Below are positions 8,135 to 16,952 of a stretch of 64,000 bases of DNA, in pieces. Below the pieces are notes generated by a model. It made no database searches. It saw only the letters and a list, made by a program, of their open reading frames with translations, and was not told where the DNA came from. Position 1 is the first letter of the stretch. Every line of letters begins with the position of its first letter. The position numbers were made by a program, and so were the translations under genes. The stretch is from Alkalihalobacillus sp. FSL W8-0930 (GTDB lineage Bacteria > Bacillota > Bacilli > Bacillales > Bacillaceae_D), in assembly GCA_037965595.1 (NCBI GenBank), contig CP150183.1:1674001-1738000 (forward strand), in the 5' to 3' direction.

Positions 8135-8662
8135 ATGAAAAGAAAACGGTTAATTATGAGGTCGTCTATCTTATTTGCCATAGTTGTAGCAGTAGGAGCA
8201 ACCATTTACTTTAACTTTATGAAAGATCATAGTATTGCCCAAGCAGGAAATGCGACAATTGACTTCTCCCTTAAGGATTTAGATGATGAAACTCACCAAC
8301 TATCAGACTATGAAGGAAAAGGCGTAATGTTAAATTTCTGGGGAACGTACTGTCCTCCATGTGAACGTGAGATGCCTTATATGGAATCTCAATATCAAGA
8401 ATACAAGGAAAAGGGTGTTGAGATTCTAGCAGTCAATGTAAATGAAGCGCCACTTGCAGTAAACACATTTGTAAACCGCTATGATCTTAGTTTTCCTATC
8501 TTACTAGATAAAAATATGCAAGTATCAGAAGCGTATGGGGTTCGGCCGCTTCCAACGACAATTTTAATAAATGAAAGCGGTATGATTACGAAGGTTCATC
8601 AAGGTGAAATGAACGAGGCCATGATTAATGAATTCTTAGATTCAATTGTGCCTAACGAGTAA
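8135..8662 (+). CDS. resA: thiol-disulfide oxidoreductase ResA (cytochrome c maturation)
   Basis: A 175-residue extracytoplasmic thioredoxin-like protein anchored by one N-terminal membrane helix (residues 10-27). The active site is C73-P-P-C76 within FWGTYCPPCEREMPYM, and the cis-Pro loop is PLPTT. ResA reduces the heme-binding CXXCH of apocytochrome c on the outer face of the membrane. B. subtilis ResA has CEPC; here the Glu is replaced by Pro, while a Glu three residues after the second Cys (E79) is kept. Strong GGAGGTAG precedes the ATG. First gene of the res operon. Confidence 0.94.
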   Translation: MKRKRLIMRSSILFAIVVAVGATIYFNFMKDHSIAQAGNATIDFSLKDLDDETHQLSDYEGKGVMLNFWGTYCPPCEREMPYMESQYQEYKEKGVEILAVNVNEAPLAVNTFVNRYDLSFPILLDKNMQVSEAYGVRPLPTTILINESGMITKVHQGEMNEAMINEFLDSIVPNE

Positions 8663-8677
8663 GCGAGGTGTTAGAAG

Positions 8678-10327
8678 TTGAGTAACGTACAGTGTGAATG
8701 TGGTCAAGCCAACTCCGAAGGTACGCTAATTTGTCAAAAGTGTGGAAAACCTCTTGAGAAAACGGAGACCGAAGCACCATTGCTTAATATGCGATATGAA
8801 GGAGCTGCTCGTCGATCAAAAACATACACGAGCACAATCATAGATAAAATCTGGATGTTCTTTTCATCAGTTAAGGTTGGAATTTGGATTTTAGTAATCC
8901 TACTATTTGCTTCTGCATTAGGGAGTATTTTTCCACAGGAGGTTTTTATCCCTGCGGACCAGAATGCATCAATCTATTATAAAGAAGAGTATGGATTCTT
9001 AGGTCAGCTGTATTATGATGTTGGCTTTCATAACTTATATGGCTCGTGGTGGTATATGCTGCTATTGGCATCACTTGGGGTGTCATTAATTATTGCAAGC
9101 TTGGATCGTGTGGTTCCTCTTTATAAATCCTTATCAAAGCAGCGAATTACACGCCATCCGATGTTTTTAAAAAAGCAACGACTCTTTTCAAAAACAGAAG
9201 AAAGTAATGTCGATCAAGAGCAAATGATCAACGCCGTAAAATCAAATTTATCAAAAAAGCATTACAAAATTAGAGAGGAAAATGGAAATCTACTAGCCGA
9301 GAAAAACCGCTTTGCTAGATGGGGCCCTTATGTGAATCATGTAGGGATTATCATTTTTCTAATTGGGTGTATGCTGCGGTATTTTCCTGGTATGTATGTT
9401 GATGAATCAATGTGGGTTCGTGAGGGGGAGGAAGCAAGAGTCCCAGGAACGGATTCAACCCTGTTTGTACATAATGAACGATTTTTTGTTGAGTACTACG
9501 ATGAATCAGATCCAACGTTTCAAGAAGCGCTTGAGCGAAATGGTGATCCCGTTGTTAAAACGTTTCAAACCGATGCCGTTTTGCTAGCGACCGAAGAAAC
9601 GGGAGTGATCGGTGAATCAAGTGAGAAAAAGGAAGTAGCCAGACAAGAAATTCGTGTAAATGAACCCTTATCATATGAAGGTCTTTCCTTATATCAGACA
9701 CAGTATAAGTTAAATGAACTTAATGAATTGTCCTTTACATTAGAAAATAAAGAGACAGGCGAAACGTATGGTCGAATGGATATCGATCTGTTTGATCCTG
9801 AAGAAGTGTATGAACTTGAAGAAGGATATAAAGTCGAAGTATTAGGGTATTTCCCTGATTACTTTATGAACGATCAAAACCAGCCGTCAACTCGTTCGCG
9901 TGTGCCCGATAATCCTTATTTCTTCTTTAAAATGTACACGCCTGATACACCAGAGGGTGAAGTAAGCTTCGTAGGAATCCAAGATAACCGGGAACCACTA
10001 GGTGAAACGGAATACAAGATGACGTTTGTGGATGTTGTAATGAAAAATGTAAGTATTTTGACTGTGCGTAAGGATTATACGATTCCATTCCTTATTGTAG
10101 GTGGAGCAATCTTTATGATTGGTTTAGTCCAAGGAGCTTATTGGACGCATCGTCGAATTTGGTTACAAAAGGTTGACAATGAATGGTGGATCGCTGGCCA
10201 TACAAATAAAAGCTGGCTTGCCTTGCAACGTGATATCGGATTTGTTGCAGAGGGTACGGGCCTGAACGAGACAGTCGATCAGTCAGAAGATAAACAGAAA
10301 AAGAAAGAAGCTCAGGAGGGTTCATAA
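8678..10327 (+). CDS. resB: cytochrome c biogenesis protein ResB
   Basis: A 549-residue ResB/Ccs1 protein. An N-terminal zinc ribbon-like motif (C6, C8, C19, C22) precedes the first of four membrane helices (about residues 66-85, 130-148, 215-233 and near 470), with a large extracytoplasmic domain between the third and fourth. It forms the system II heme-delivery and ligation complex with ResC. The start is TTG at 8678 after GCGAGGTG. The final codon overlaps the resC start by one base (TAATG). Confidence 0.94.
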   Translation: MSNVQCECGQANSEGTLICQKCGKPLEKTETEAPLLNMRYEGAARRSKTYTSTIIDKIWMFFSSVKVGIWILVILLFASALGSIFPQEVFIPADQNASIYYKEEYGFLGQLYYDVGFHNLYGSWWYMLLLASLGVSLIIASLDRVVPLYKSLSKQRITRHPMFLKKQRLFSKTEESNVDQEQMINAVKSNLSKKHYKIREENGNLLAEKNRFARWGPYVNHVGIIIFLIGCMLRYFPGMYVDESMWVREGEEARVPGTDSTLFVHNERFFVEYYDESDPTFQEALERNGDPVVKTFQTDAVLLATEETGVIGESSEKKEVARQEIRVNEPLSYEGLSLYQTQYKLNELNELSFTLENKETGETYGRMDIDLFDPEEVYELEEGYKVEVLGYFPDYFMNDQNQPSTRSRVPDNPYFFFKMYTPDTPEGEVSFVGIQDNREPLGETEYKMTFVDVVMKNVSILTVRKDYTIPFLIVGGAIFMIGLVQGAYWTHRRIWLQKVDNEWWIAGHTNKSWLALQRDIGFVAEGTGLNETVDQSEDKQKKKEAQEGS

Positions 10328-11514
10328 TGGCTGCAGCAAGTGGAACACTTATGCTTATTGCGTTTTTTCTTTATTTGGCTTCAACGATTGCATTTGCAGT
10401 TGCTGTTACAGGGAAGAAGTGGAGAAATAAACAAGGAGAAATGAAGGGGAATCGCTGGGGAACATTTGGCTTTATTTTTAGTATACTTGCTGCCGTTTGT
10501 TCTTTAAGCTATTTTATTCTAAGGTGGTCTGTTGCTGGACATCCACCTGTAAGTAATATGTTCGAGTATATGACGTTTTTAGGCATTGCTATGGGGCTTG
10601 CATTCATTTTAATCTATAGTCTCTATCGTAACAACGTAATCGGTATGTTTACCATGCCAACAGTTATGCTCTTAATAGCTTATGCGTCTCTCTTTCCAAG
10701 AGAGGTTGCACCACTTATTCCGGCCCTACAAAGTAACTGGTTAAAGATTCACGTCATTACAACGGCTCTTGGTCAAGGAATTTTATCAATCGGATTTGCA
10801 GCCGGACTTGTTTATTTAATTCGAACATTGGATTACTCCAAGCCTGGATTAAAAACAGCAGCTCTTGAGTGGATTATGTATGCAATCACAAGTTTAGTTG
10901 GTTATATTGGGATTGGATATTTATTTAGATTATTTAATTATGAAGCTGTCTTTCAATACATAAATGAATTTGATGCAGAAGCTCAAATGACATACACCTT
11001 ACCTGCGATTGTTGGACCAAACGAAGGGGAACTGTTAACGGATGGACGTATGCAGCCCTTGTTTCATGTGTGGGCTGATATTCGTAGTGATGACTTAAAT
11101 ACAGTTATCTGGTCGTTTATTGCCGGGATTGTGATATATGTACTTTTACGCCTTGTGTTACGAAAAAGAATTGGACATGCCATTCAACCTCTATTAAAAT
11201 CAGTGAACCCTGAGCAGGTGGATGAAGTGAGTTACCGCGCCATCGCCATTGGTTTTCCGATCTTTGCATTAGGCGGGCTTGTCTTTGCGATGATTTGGGC
11301 TCAAATTGCCTGGACACGTTTTTGGGGTTGGGATCCAAAAGAAGTATGGGCGCTTATTACCTTTTTATTTTATGCTGTATACTTACATTTACGTTTATCA
11401 AATGGATGGCATGGAGAAAAGTCAGCCTGGTTATGTGTTATCGGGTTCGCCATCATTATGTTTAATCTAGTATTTGTTAATTTAGTCATTGCTGGTCTGC
11501 ATTCGTATGCATAA
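10327..11514 (+). CDS. resC: cytochrome c biogenesis protein ResC (CcsA)
   Basis: A 395-residue CcsA/ResC protein with about eight to nine membrane segments. The tryptophan-rich heme-handling motif WGWDPKEVW lies near residue 335, and conserved His residues are visible in VAGHPPVSNMFEY, HVIT and RLSNGWHGEKSAW. It handles heme for ligation to c-type cytochromes with ResB. The ATG overlaps the resB stop. Confidence 0.94.
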   Translation: MAAASGTLMLIAFFLYLASTIAFAVAVTGKKWRNKQGEMKGNRWGTFGFIFSILAAVCSLSYFILRWSVAGHPPVSNMFEYMTFLGIAMGLAFILIYSLYRNNVIGMFTMPTVMLLIAYASLFPREVAPLIPALQSNWLKIHVITTALGQGILSIGFAAGLVYLIRTLDYSKPGLKTAALEWIMYAITSLVGYIGIGYLFRLFNYEAVFQYINEFDAEAQMTYTLPAIVGPNEGELLTDGRMQPLFHVWADIRSDDLNTVIWSFIAGIVIYVLLRLVLRKRIGHAIQPLLKSVNPEQVDEVSYRAIAIGFPIFALGGLVFAMIWAQIAWTRFWGWDPKEVWALITFLFYAVYLHLRLSNGWHGEKSAWLCVIGFAIIMFNLVFVNLVIAGLHSYA

Positions 11515-11525
11515 GATCACTTCAT

Positions 11526-11555
11526 GTGACTGAAATAATGAAGACATGGTACACT
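11526..11555 (+). promoter_or_regulatory. candidate promoter of resDE
   Basis: GTGACT at 11526 and extended -10 TGGTACACT ending at 11555, spacer 18. In B. subtilis resDE also has its own promoter besides read-through from resA. Confidence 0.4.
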
Positions 11556-11599
11556 ACAAGTATTAGAGCTTGTAAGTACTTGAAGGAGGCCCTAGCCTT

Positions 11600-12316
11600 A
11601 TGGATCAACAAGAAGCAAGAATATTGGTTGTAGATGACGAGGAAAGAATTCGTCGCTTACTCCGGATGTATTTAGAGAGAGAAAATTACTCAATTGAAGA
11701 AGCAACAAATGGCCAAAAAGCGTTAGAAATGGCCCTTGAGACTGAATACGATTTAATCCTGCTTGACGTGATGATGCCTGAAATGGATGGCGTTGAGATG
11801 TGCCAGGAACTAAGAAAAACAAAAGCAACTCCTGTTATGATGTTAACGGCAAAAGGGGAAGAAGGAAACCGCGTACAAGGTTTTGAGGTAGGCGCGGATG
11901 ACTATATTGTTAAACCGTTTAGCCCGAGAGAAGTTGTGCTTAGAGTAAAAGCTTTACTCAGACGTTCTTCAACAACAAAGTTTCTGCAAACGGACGTTCA
12001 GACAAAGGATCTCCTTGTTTTTAATCAATTAACCATCGACAATGATGCGCATCGAGTCAGTGTAGATGGACAAGATATAGGACTTACTCCTAAAGAATAT
12101 GAGCTATTGTATTATTTGGCTCAATCACCGGACAAGGTATTTTCACGTGAACAACTGTTAAAAGATGTATGGAACTATGAGTTCTTTGGGGACCTACGAA
12201 CGGTTGATACACACGTTAAAAGATTAAGAGAAAAGTTAAACAGAGTATCAGAAGAGACAGCCTCGATGATTGCAACAGTCTGGGGCGTTGGGTATAAGTT
12301 TGAGGCTGCGAAGTAA
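11600..12316 (+). CDS. resD: response regulator ResD
   Basis: A 238-residue OmpR/PhoB-family regulator: receiver domain with the acidic pair in VVDDEERIRR, phosphoacceptor Asp in LLDVMMPEMDG (about residue 54), conserved Thr in MLTAKG and Lys in VKPFSPRE. A winged-helix domain follows from about residue 130 (LTPKEYELLYYLAQ, RTVDTHVKRLREKL). It controls aerobic and anaerobic respiration genes, including ctaA, resA and fnr in B. subtilis. GGAGG lies ten bases before ATG. Its stop overlaps the resE start. Confidence 0.95.
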   Translation: MDQQEARILVVDDEERIRRLLRMYLERENYSIEEATNGQKALEMALETEYDLILLDVMMPEMDGVEMCQELRKTKATPVMMLTAKGEEGNRVQGFEVGADDYIVKPFSPREVVLRVKALLRRSSTTKFLQTDVQTKDLLVFNQLTIDNDAHRVSVDGQDIGLTPKEYELLYYLAQSPDKVFSREQLLKDVWNYEFFGDLRTVDTHVKRLREKLNRVSEETASMIATVWGVGYKFEAAK

Positions 12317-14097
12317 TGCTTTGGCAAAGTGTTGTTGGTAAGCTATGGTTTACGATTTTACTATTAGTATCAGCAGTTCTGGCTATCTTAATGGTTTTAT
12401 TGCTCCAATCTTTGGAGCAATTTAATCTTAAGGAAGCGGAAACACAGCTGCAAAAACACACAACGATGGTTGCCTCCATATACGAGGAACATGGGAACGA
12501 GCCAAGTAGAAATGAAATGATCCGTCAGTATGGCGAAAATTTTAATATTAATATTGCTATTTTTGAAGAGGGTCAAAAAAGCTGGGGATCAGAGAATCAT
12601 TTGGATGTTACCCTGCCTGCGAGTTTTTTCTTAAGTGATGAAGAGCTCTTAACTGTGATTGAAAACAATCAAGTGGTTGTCAAAGAAGGTGATTTCTCTG
12701 GATCAGGAACGGGTCAAGATGAAATCATGGTTGTAGGAGTTCCACTGGCTGGTCAACCGGGCGGTGGTGTTTTTATGTATCAGACCTTATCAGCTTTTGA
12801 ACAAACCTCAACTGAAACAAGAAGATTAGTGTACTTGTCTGCAGGAATTGCCATCGTTCTCACAACCATCTTTGCTTTTTTCCTTTCGTCAAGGGTTACT
12901 GCCCCATTACGTAAGATGCGCCAAGCAGCTCTTGAGGTAGCAGAAGGTAATTTTCAGACAAAGGTACCTATCCTCACTCATGATGAGATTGGACAATTAG
13001 CCATTGCTTTCAACCGAATGAGAAGAGAGCTCAACCGAAATATTGCTGCCCTCAATCAAGAAAAGGAGCAGCTTGCCAGAATATTAAGTAGTATGGCTGA
13101 TGGTGTCATGACCTTTAACCGTAAAGGTGAGGTTGTAGTAATGAACCCACCTGCTGAGCGATTCTTTGAGGATTGGCGCTATGAAGTGGAAGATCAGTCA
13201 CTAGTAGCATCTAATCTACCGGAGGAAATGAGTCAGCTCTACTTAAATGTCATTGGTGAAGAAGAAGAAGAACTCATAGAGATCGTGATACAAGGTAGAA
13301 GCTGGGCCATTCTTATGGCTCCGTTATATGATCAAAAGGACGTGCGTGGTGCGGTTGCTGTGATCCGTGATATGACAGAAGAAAGACAGCATGACAAATT
13401 AAGAAAAGACTTTATCGCGAATGTTTCACACGAGCTAAGAACGCCAATTTCCTTACTTCAAGGATATAGTGAAGCGATTGTAGATGATCTCGCTGGAACC
13501 GTAGAGGATCAAAAAGAACTGGCAAAAATTATTTACGATGAGTCCTTGCGTATGGGAAGGCTAGTAAATGAACTCCTCGATTTAGCACGAATGGAAGCAG
13601 ATCATACAGAGCTTAACAAGGACTTCATTAATATTAAAGAGTTCTCTGGACGAGTGATTCGGAAGTTTCAAGGGTATGCGAATGATGATGGAATTACCCT
13701 CACGACTCATATCGAAGGGGAGCATCCTGAAGTAGAAATGGATCCGGATCGAATGGAACAGGTATTAACCAATCTGCTTCATAATGCCATAAGACATACA
13801 GAAGAAGGTGGAACGGTTGCATTAAATGTTCGCTTGTTTGAAAACACGGTTGAACTAGATGTAACGGACACAGGAAGTGGCATTCCAGAAGAGGATTTAC
13901 CATTTGTATTTGAGCGGTTTTATAAAGGTGATAAATCCAGAACGAGAGGTCGTTCCGGCACAGGCCTGGGACTAGCCATTGCAAAAAATATCATTTCAGC
14001 TCATAAGGGTGAAGTAACGGTTCACAGTCGAATGAACAAAGGAACCACATTTTCTATCGTTCTTCCACGAAAACCTGACCATCCTAGCGAAAAATAA
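12316..14097 (+). CDS. resE: sensor histidine kinase ResE
   Basis: A 593-residue membrane sensor kinase: membrane segment 1 (about residues 10-33), an extracytoplasmic domain, membrane segment 2 (about 172-192), HAMP (SRVTAPLRKMRQAALEVAEG), a PAS domain (about 250-350; ILSSMADGVMTFNRKGEVV), HisKA with NVSHELRTPISLLQGY (His near 371), and an HATPase_c domain with N, G1 (DTGSGIPEED) and G2 (GLGLAIAK) boxes. It phosphorylates ResD in response to redox or oxygen state. The sigX-rsiX pair that follows in B. subtilis is absent. Confidence 0.95.
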   Translation: MLWQSVVGKLWFTILLLVSAVLAILMVLLLQSLEQFNLKEAETQLQKHTTMVASIYEEHGNEPSRNEMIRQYGENFNINIAIFEEGQKSWGSENHLDVTLPASFFLSDEELLTVIENNQVVVKEGDFSGSGTGQDEIMVVGVPLAGQPGGGVFMYQTLSAFEQTSTETRRLVYLSAGIAIVLTTIFAFFLSSRVTAPLRKMRQAALEVAEGNFQTKVPILTHDEIGQLAIAFNRMRRELNRNIAALNQEKEQLARILSSMADGVMTFNRKGEVVVMNPPAERFFEDWRYEVEDQSLVASNLPEEMSQLYLNVIGEEEEELIEIVIQGRSWAILMAPLYDQKDVRGAVAVIRDMTEERQHDKLRKDFIANVSHELRTPISLLQGYSEAIVDDLAGTVEDQKELAKIIYDESLRMGRLVNELLDLARMEADHTELNKDFINIKEFSGRVIRKFQGYANDDGITLTTHIEGEHPEVEMDPDRMEQVLTNLLHNAIRHTEEGGTVALNVRLFENTVELDVTDTGSGIPEEDLPFVFERFYKGDKSRTRGRSGTGLGLAIAKNIISAHKGEVTVHSRMNKGTTFSIVLPRKPDHPSEK

Positions 14098-14141
14098 AGA
14101 AAAATCTTGTTCCATACGAAACAAGTGGAGGGTGTTAAACG

Positions 14142-15083
14142 GTGAAATACAGGTTTGGAATCGCGATTGTTCTTGCTGTGACTTTCGTTGCGGGCTGTAC
14201 GAATCAAACAGATGAAGAACAGATTGAGGACACATCGGAATCAGAGGAGACGCTTGATACAAGCTATCCATTAGAGCTTACAGATGCATTAGAACGCGAC
14301 GTTATAATCGATGCGGAACCGCAGTCGATCGTTTCTCTCATTCCTAGTAATACAGAAATTCTTTACGCGTTGGAAGCGGGAGAAGGGCTTGTCGGCCGTT
14401 CGGAATTTGATGATTACCCTGCTGAAGTGCTTGATGTCGAGAGTATTGGTGGGATGGAATTCGATATAGAAAAGATTATTGATCTTGATCCAGATTTAGT
14501 TCTGGCTCATCAATCAGGTGCAGCTCAAGCAGAACATGCATTTGAACAATTAAATCAAGCTGGATACCCTGTGTATGTTGTAGAAGACGCTCAAACAATT
14601 GAGGCTGTCTATGAAACCATTGAACAAATTGGTGAACTGCTTAATAAACAATCGGATGCACAAGAAGTAGTTGAAGAAATGGCTAGTCAATTTCAGGAGT
14701 TAGCGGAACGAACCCAAAAACAGCAGGATGATCAACGCTCTGTTTGGGTTGAAATATCACCTCAACCGATATTTGTTGCTGGAACAGATACCTTTCTTGA
14801 TGAATTATTAAGTGTAGGTCATGCCAAAAATGCAGCAGACGATCAAGAGGGGTGGGTAGAGTTAAGTGAAGAAGTAGGGATTACCTATGATCCTGATGTC
14901 ATTATCTCTACATATGATGGAGCAGAAACGATTAAAGAACGACCAGCCTGGAATAGGGTAAAAGCAGTAGAACAGGATCGAGTTTTCAATATTGATACCA
15001 ATCTTGTTAGCCGTCCGGGTCCTCGTTTAGCAGAAGGAGCCCGAGAGCTAGCGGAGCTTGTATATCCAGAGGATTTTGAATAA
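14142..15083 (+). CDS. BtuF-like cobalamin/iron-chelate binding lipoprotein
   Basis: A 313-residue ABC-importer binding protein: signal peptide with lipobox VAGC, an acidic low-complexity linker (about residues 22-42), then the class III periplasmic-binding fold (PQSIVSLIPSNTEILYALEAGEGLVGRS, DLDPDLVLAHQSG, SRPGPRLAEGARELAELVYP). The SRPGPRLxEG ending is typical of BtuF/YvrC. The next gene adenosylates cobalamin, which favours vitamin B12 over siderophores as ligand. No permease or ATPase gene is adjacent. The start is GTG 14142 after GGAGGG. Confidence 0.82.
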   Translation: MKYRFGIAIVLAVTFVAGCTNQTDEEQIEDTSESEETLDTSYPLELTDALERDVIIDAEPQSIVSLIPSNTEILYALEAGEGLVGRSEFDDYPAEVLDVESIGGMEFDIEKIIDLDPDLVLAHQSGAAQAEHAFEQLNQAGYPVYVVEDAQTIEAVYETIEQIGELLNKQSDAQEVVEEMASQFQELAERTQKQQDDQRSVWVEISPQPIFVAGTDTFLDELLSVGHAKNAADDQEGWVELSEEVGITYDPDVIISTYDGAETIKERPAWNRVKAVEQDRVFNIDTNLVSRPGPRLAEGARELAELVYPEDFE

Positions 15084-15090
15084 TAGCAGC

Positions 15091-15130
15091 GAAGAACCTT
15101 CTGACTAATTTAAGTCTTAAGGTTCTTTTC
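15091..15130 (+). terminator. hairpin after the BtuF-like gene
   Basis: AAGAACCTT (15092-15100) pairs with AAGGTTCTT (15119-15127), with a 3' TTCTTTTC tail. The T tract is imperfect, so some read-through to the adenosyltransferase gene is likely. Confidence 0.6.
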
Positions 15131-15152
15131 AAATGAAAGGAGTTATGAACAC

Positions 15153-15728
15153 ATGAAGATTTATACAAAACAAGGTGATAAAGGTGAAACATCCCTCATT
15201 GGAGGAAGGCTTCCAAAGCATGATAGTCAAATTGAATTACTTGGAACCCTTGATGAATTAAACAGTTTTGTAGGACTGGCTCGTGCTGAGTTAGCTTATC
15301 CGGAACTCGAACATGAATTGTTAAAAATTCAGCATGAACTCTTTGACTGTGGAAGTGACCTTTCTTATAAACAACTTGAAAATGACCAAGAAAAAAAGCT
15401 TACAGATACAGAAACAGCTTGGCTCGAACAACGCGTTGATTATTGGATGAATGTTACGCCATCAATAAAGCGGTTTATATTACCTGGTGGAACAAAAGCG
15501 GCCTCGACCTTGCATGTTTGTCGTACAATGGCTCGCAAAGCAGAGAGGCAATTAACAAAATGTCTGGTTGAGAAGGACGCAGCCAACCCAGCTATCCAAC
15601 AATATTTAAATCGCTTATCTGACTATTTTTTTGTTGTGGCAAGAGTAGCAAATGTTCATCAATCAACTTCCGACATTGAATACAAACGAGGTACCGATGT
15701 CTTTCGTTTTTTTGAAAAAGAAGAATAG
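15153..15728 (+). CDS. pduO: ATP:cob(I)alamin adenosyltransferase (PduO type)
   Basis: A 191-residue PduO-family enzyme that transfers the adenosyl group of ATP to cob(I)alamin. The N-terminal ATP-binding stretch is KIYTKQGDKGETSLIGG; ELLGTLDELNSFVG and the C-terminal catalytic segment HVCRTMARKAERQL (Arg-rich) plus YLNRLSDYFFVVARVAN are all conserved. AAAGGAG precedes the ATG. Homologous to B. subtilis yvqK, which belongs to the yvrABC B12-uptake operon; the pairing with a BtuF-like gene here keeps half of that arrangement. Confidence 0.93.
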   Translation: MKIYTKQGDKGETSLIGGRLPKHDSQIELLGTLDELNSFVGLARAELAYPELEHELLKIQHELFDCGSDLSYKQLENDQEKKLTDTETAWLEQRVDYWMNVTPSIKRFILPGGTKAASTLHVCRTMARKAERQLTKCLVEKDAANPAIQQYLNRLSDYFFVVARVANVHQSTSDIEYKRGTDVFRFFEKEE

Positions 15729-15789
15729 GTAATAAGTGTCATGGTTTGGCTCCCCCAGGCATAGATATACGTTTGGGGGGGAGAAATCA

Positions 15790-16719
15790 ATGAGGAAATG
15801 GTCTTTTCTGATCGGTGTGAGTGTAGCATCAGTCAGTTTGCTCATCGCTTGTCAAACTGAACCAACTCACATTGTTTCAAAACAGCTTCCTTTAAAAGAG
15901 GAATCCAATCGCTTTCACAAAGAACGGATTGTATGGGATGAACTGGAGTTAATCGATCACCAAGAAAATAAGATCACCATTTCATTAGCCGATTTTGGCT
16001 TTTCTAACACTGATTTAACGAGTGATCTTAATGAAGAAGCAATGATAGAGTTTGCAAGTGAATTAGCATCTACGATTGATACACCCATGAAAAACCCTAC
16101 TATTGATGAGTTTGGAACTATAACTGAAGGAGAGAATCGAGTCATCTTATCTGAAGAAGAACTGATTCAAGACTTGCATGCTCTTTCCCCACGTATAAAA
16201 ACCTTAAAGCTCCCGATTTATGTAACTAAACCAACTGTTACAAGTGAACAGCTTGAAGGAATTGATGAATACGAAGTGGCAAGCTTTCGTACATATTTTG
16301 ATTCAAGCGTAGAGGGTAGAACAAAGAATATACAAATATCAGCTGATGCAATCAATCAATATGTACTTGGTCCAGGAGATCAATTCTCATTTAATAAGGT
16401 TGTTGGTGAACGAACAATAGAACGTGGCTATCAAGAAGCGATGGAAATTGTGAATAAAGAATTTGTTCTTGGAATCGGTGGAGGCATTTGCCAAACCTCA
16501 TCAACCTTATTTAATGCCATTGACGCTGCGGGCTTAGAGGTCGTACATCGGTATACTCATTCCAGAGAAGTGGGCTATGTCGCGTCCGGACGAGATGCAA
16601 CGGTTTCATGGGGCGGACCTGATTTTATTTTTCAAAACTCATTTGAGCAGCCAGTGATGATTCAAACAGAGGTTAATCAAGGAGAACTTATTGTACGGGT
16701 GGTATCAAACGCACCTTAA
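15790..16719 (+). CDS. VanW-family lipoprotein
   Basis: A 309-residue protein with a signal peptide and lipobox LIAC (Cys about residue 21), then an N-terminal region of unknown type and a C-terminal VanW domain from about residue 185: FSFNKVVGERTIERGYQEA, GGGICQTSSTLFNAIDAAGLEVVHR, and a terminal beta region. VanW domains occur in vancomycin-resistance clusters and in many Gram-positive surface proteins; the biochemical function is unproven. ATG 15790 is chosen because GGGGGGGAG precedes it and the signal peptide begins there. Confidence 0.8.
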   Translation: MRKWSFLIGVSVASVSLLIACQTEPTHIVSKQLPLKEESNRFHKERIVWDELELIDHQENKITISLADFGFSNTDLTSDLNEEAMIEFASELASTIDTPMKNPTIDEFGTITEGENRVILSEEELIQDLHALSPRIKTLKLPIYVTKPTVTSEQLEGIDEYEVASFRTYFDSSVEGRTKNIQISADAINQYVLGPGDQFSFNKVVGERTIERGYQEAMEIVNKEFVLGIGGGICQTSSTLFNAIDAAGLEVVHRYTHSREVGYVASGRDATVSWGGPDFIFQNSFEQPVMIQTEVNQGELIVRVVSNAP

Positions 16720-16744
16720 ATGAGAGAAGGGGTAGCTAAACGTT

Positions 16745-16909
16745 ATGGTTGATTATACAAGAAGAGTATGTATTGCTTTAGTATTGGCATTAGTGATCGG
16801 GTTTTTGTTTATCGGGGCTCAAACGTTGCAAAATCAAGACCAAACATTTCTTTTTAACCTGAAGAATGATACGTCCAAAGCTAGTGAGACAGCTAGCTTT
16901 TTCTTATGA
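16745..16909 (+). CDS. candidate 54-residue single-pass membrane protein
   Basis: A short frame of 54 codons: a basic N-terminus (MVDYTRRV), one clear membrane helix (CIALVLALVIGFLFIGA, residues 9-25) and a polar tail. AAGGGG lies 12 bases upstream, a loose spacing. Its last ten codons are also the rho-independent terminator that follows vanW, an unusual economy. No relative is recognised. The hydrophobic block with flanking positive charges argues for a real gene; the long spacing and terminator overlap argue for caution. Confidence 0.5.
   Translation: MVDYTRRVCIALVLALVIGFLFIGAQTLQNQDQTFLFNLKNDTSKASETASFFL
16877..16905 (+). terminator. terminator after vanW-like gene/54-aa frame
   Basis: AAAGCTAG (16877-16884) pairs with CTAGCTTT (16893-16900), followed by TTCTT. 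Confidence 0.7.
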
Positions 16910-16952
16910 TAAAATAAAAGAAAAGAATGTGTTCATAGAAAGGTTCTACTCC

